A DNA stretch of 64,000 bases from Pectobacterium aquaticum (lineage in GTDB: Bacteria; Pseudomonadota; Gammaproteobacteria; Enterobacterales; Enterobacteriaceae). The stretch is taken from the NCBI RefSeq assembly GCF_003382565.3, contig NZ_CP086253.1:3844001-3908000 (forward strand), written 5' to 3'. This document shows, in pieces, positions 58,475 to 64,000 of this stretch. The translations under genes were made by a program, and so were the position numbers. The notes under the pieces are model-generated. The model did no database searches. It saw only the letters and a program-made list of their open reading frames with translations, and was not told the DNA's origin. Positions within the stretch are counted from its first letter, which is position 1. Every line of letters starts with the position of its first letter.

Positions 58475-58601
58475 AATTCTGTTTCATTCCAACCGTCATG
58501 CTTCGCTCACGCCCTCGCACAACCATCAGAACCAATCTTTGAACAAGCTAAATATCAAAACACGTCGCTATGAGTCACTCTCAAAACACCTTCGGTGTTG
58601 T

Positions 58602-61508
<2,907 letters not shown>

Positions 61509-61660
61509 TCACAACCCGAAGGTGTCTTTAATAAATAAAGCCAACGTCGCGCTGCGATTATTTGAGAGACTCATTGACAAACTGATTCATCACTCACACT
61601 ACATTACTGTTGTGTCAGTATGTTCAGCTGTCATGTTTCAATTTTCAGCTTGTTCCAGAT

Positions 61661-61677
61661 TGTTAAAGAGCAATATC
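61661..61677 (-). promoter_or_regulatory. boxA antiterminator in the 16S-23S spacer
   Basis: On the minus strand TTGCTCTTTAACAATCTGG is the boxA-type Nus-factor site, between tRNA-Glu and 23S. Confidence 0.85.
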
Positions 61678-61743
61678 GTAAACATGACTCCGAAGAATCA
61701 TCTTTAAGATATTCATGATAATGTCTTTCACTCATTATCGGAT

Positions 61744-61819
61744 TGGCGTCCCCAAGGGGATTCGAACCCCTGTTACAGCCGTGAAAGGGCAGTGTCCTAG
61801 GCCTCTAGACGATGGGGAC
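61744..61819 (-). tRNA. tRNA-Glu (TTC)
   Basis: 76 nt with anticodon TTC and encoded CCA, the only tRNA in the 16S-23S spacer, as in the rrnB/C/E/G-type operons of E. coli. Confidence 0.97.
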
Positions 61820-61959
61820 ACGAAAAATCCGTACCGAATCAGAAATTCGGCACTATCGCGTCAGCATGAGTTTACACTCATCGCATCAACAGGTGCGCTT
61901 GCTCAGTATTTTCATCAGACAATCTGTGTGAGCACTTCACTTAACACACATCTTCTTGG

Positions 61960-63501
<1,542 letters not shown>

Positions 63502-63649
63502 AAGATTTGTTTGATTTGCTGAACTCGTCAGCGATGCTCAAAGAATTAGTCACTGTTCATTCGTAATGAATTTTACTGTTGTTCACTCTTCAAGACTTTT
63601 TTATATCGTTAAGATACGGTCTTGTGAGTGCCCACACAGATTGTCTGAT

Positions 63650-63666
63650 TAAATTGTTAAAGAGCA
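63650..63666 (-). promoter_or_regulatory. boxA antiterminator in the rRNA leader
   Basis: On the minus strand TGCTCTTTAACAATTTA, the leader boxA, about 150 nt upstream of 16S. Confidence 0.88.
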
Positions 63667-63696
63667 GTGCCACTTCATCGGTGGCGCGGGCTGCAC

Positions 63697-63880
63697 ATAC
63701 TATGCTTTTCCGCTGTGAAGTCAAGTCATTACTGACTGCTTCGTTGAATCTTTTTGCTGTCACCACAACCGCGTGTCGCTGTTGCCGTGTCAGTGGATGC
63801 GCATTATAGGGACTTCTCGGCCACTGACAAGCGCTAAATGCAAAAAAATTATCGAGTGATTTTTTTTTCAGCAAAGCGAA
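63697..63880 (-). promoter_or_regulatory. rRNA operon promoters P1 and P2 with UP element
   Basis: P1: TTGTCA (complement of 63825-63830), 16-nt spacer, TATAAT (63803-63808) and the GC-rich discriminator GCGCATCC. P2: TTGACT (63719-63724), 16-nt spacer, TAGTAT (63697-63702). Upstream of P1, 63831-63880 is A/T-tract-rich, as an UP element should be. Confidence 0.88.
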
Positions 63881-63893
63881 TTAAAAGACGCCA

Positions 63894-64000
63894 TTATGCC
63901 GGGTTTTTCGCCGCTAATTGGGCGAAATCCTGTGCGAAACGAGCAACCTGCTGCCAGTCTGTATATTCAACTTCTTTTGTACTATCCGTTTCCCCACCCG
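63894..64000 (-). CDS. hemG: Menaquinone-dependent protoporphyrinogen oxidase, C-terminal fragment
   Basis: The window ends inside this gene. The visible 34 codons read GGETDSTKEVEYTDWQQVAR then FAQDFAQLAAKNPA and stop at 63894, matching the C-terminus of HemG (GGETDTRKEVVYTDWEQVA in E. coli from memory). HemG is a flavodoxin-like enzyme of haem synthesis. hemG immediately upstream of an rRNA operon is also the E. coli rrnA arrangement. Confidence 0.88.
   Translation of the reverse strand, partial: GGETDSTKEVEYTDWQQVARFAQDFAQLAAKNPA

Overview
The window is a chromosomal segment of a gamma-proteobacterium in the order Enterobacterales, most probably a soft-rot Pectobacterium or close relative. 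The evidence is the gene order, which follows the Escherichia coli backbone (orn-rsgA-psd-mscM, epmA, frdABCD, blc, ecn, efp-epmB-yjeI, pgi, lysC-yjbB, metH-iclR-aceK-aceA-aceB-metA, rrn), together with several ERIC repeats and very high protein similarity to enterobacterial orthologues as I remember them. The genus is an inference; no database search was possible.

Layout. 1-2,420: ahpF and ahpC (minus strand). 2,500-22,700: a variable accessory region. Its first part (2.5-15 kb) holds a MacA/TolC/MacB-type exporter operon, flanked by three loci in which a small protein or its remnant precedes an unrecognised protein with a Ser/Thr-rich N-terminus, and by a 384-bp recombined copy of the 5' end of the exporter ATPase gene. 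Its second part (15-22.7 kb) holds metabolic and transport genes, a toxin-antitoxin pair and several decayed genes (lysE, lysR, a DUF1963-like gene, a frameshifted unknown). One tRNA-Gly(GCC) lies inside this region at 13.1 kb; two more, with the promoter, lie at 22.7-22.95 kb, so the tandem tRNA-Gly array looks split by 9.6 kb of accessory DNA.

23-42 kb is core: orn, rsgA, psd, mscM, epmA, frdABCD, blc, an IS110-family element inserted in an ERIC repeat, a DUF486 gene, an entericidin gene too short for usual gene calling, efp, epmB, yjeI and pgi. EF-P and both enzymes that modify its Lys34 (EpmA, EpmB) are all present. 41-46.7 kb: a lysine riboswitch with lysC, then yjbB and a DASS-type anion transporter. 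47-58 kb: metH, iclR, the glyoxylate bypass operon aceBAK, and metA with a four-unit MetJ operator. 58.3-64 kb: a complete rRNA operon on the minus strand (16S, tRNA-Glu, 23S, 5S) with P1/P2 promoters and boxA antiterminators, then the 3' end of hemG.

The most unusual signals are: (1) the exporter plus three-cassette region, a candidate undescribed secretion system; (2) a roughly 255-nt structured intergenic repeat, present twice in full (43.0 and 51.9 kb) and once as a 3' remnant (46.8 kb), always between convergent genes, with four stems that change in a compensatory way between copies; (3) the IS110 element sitting exactly at a CT dinucleotide in the end of an ERIC repeat.
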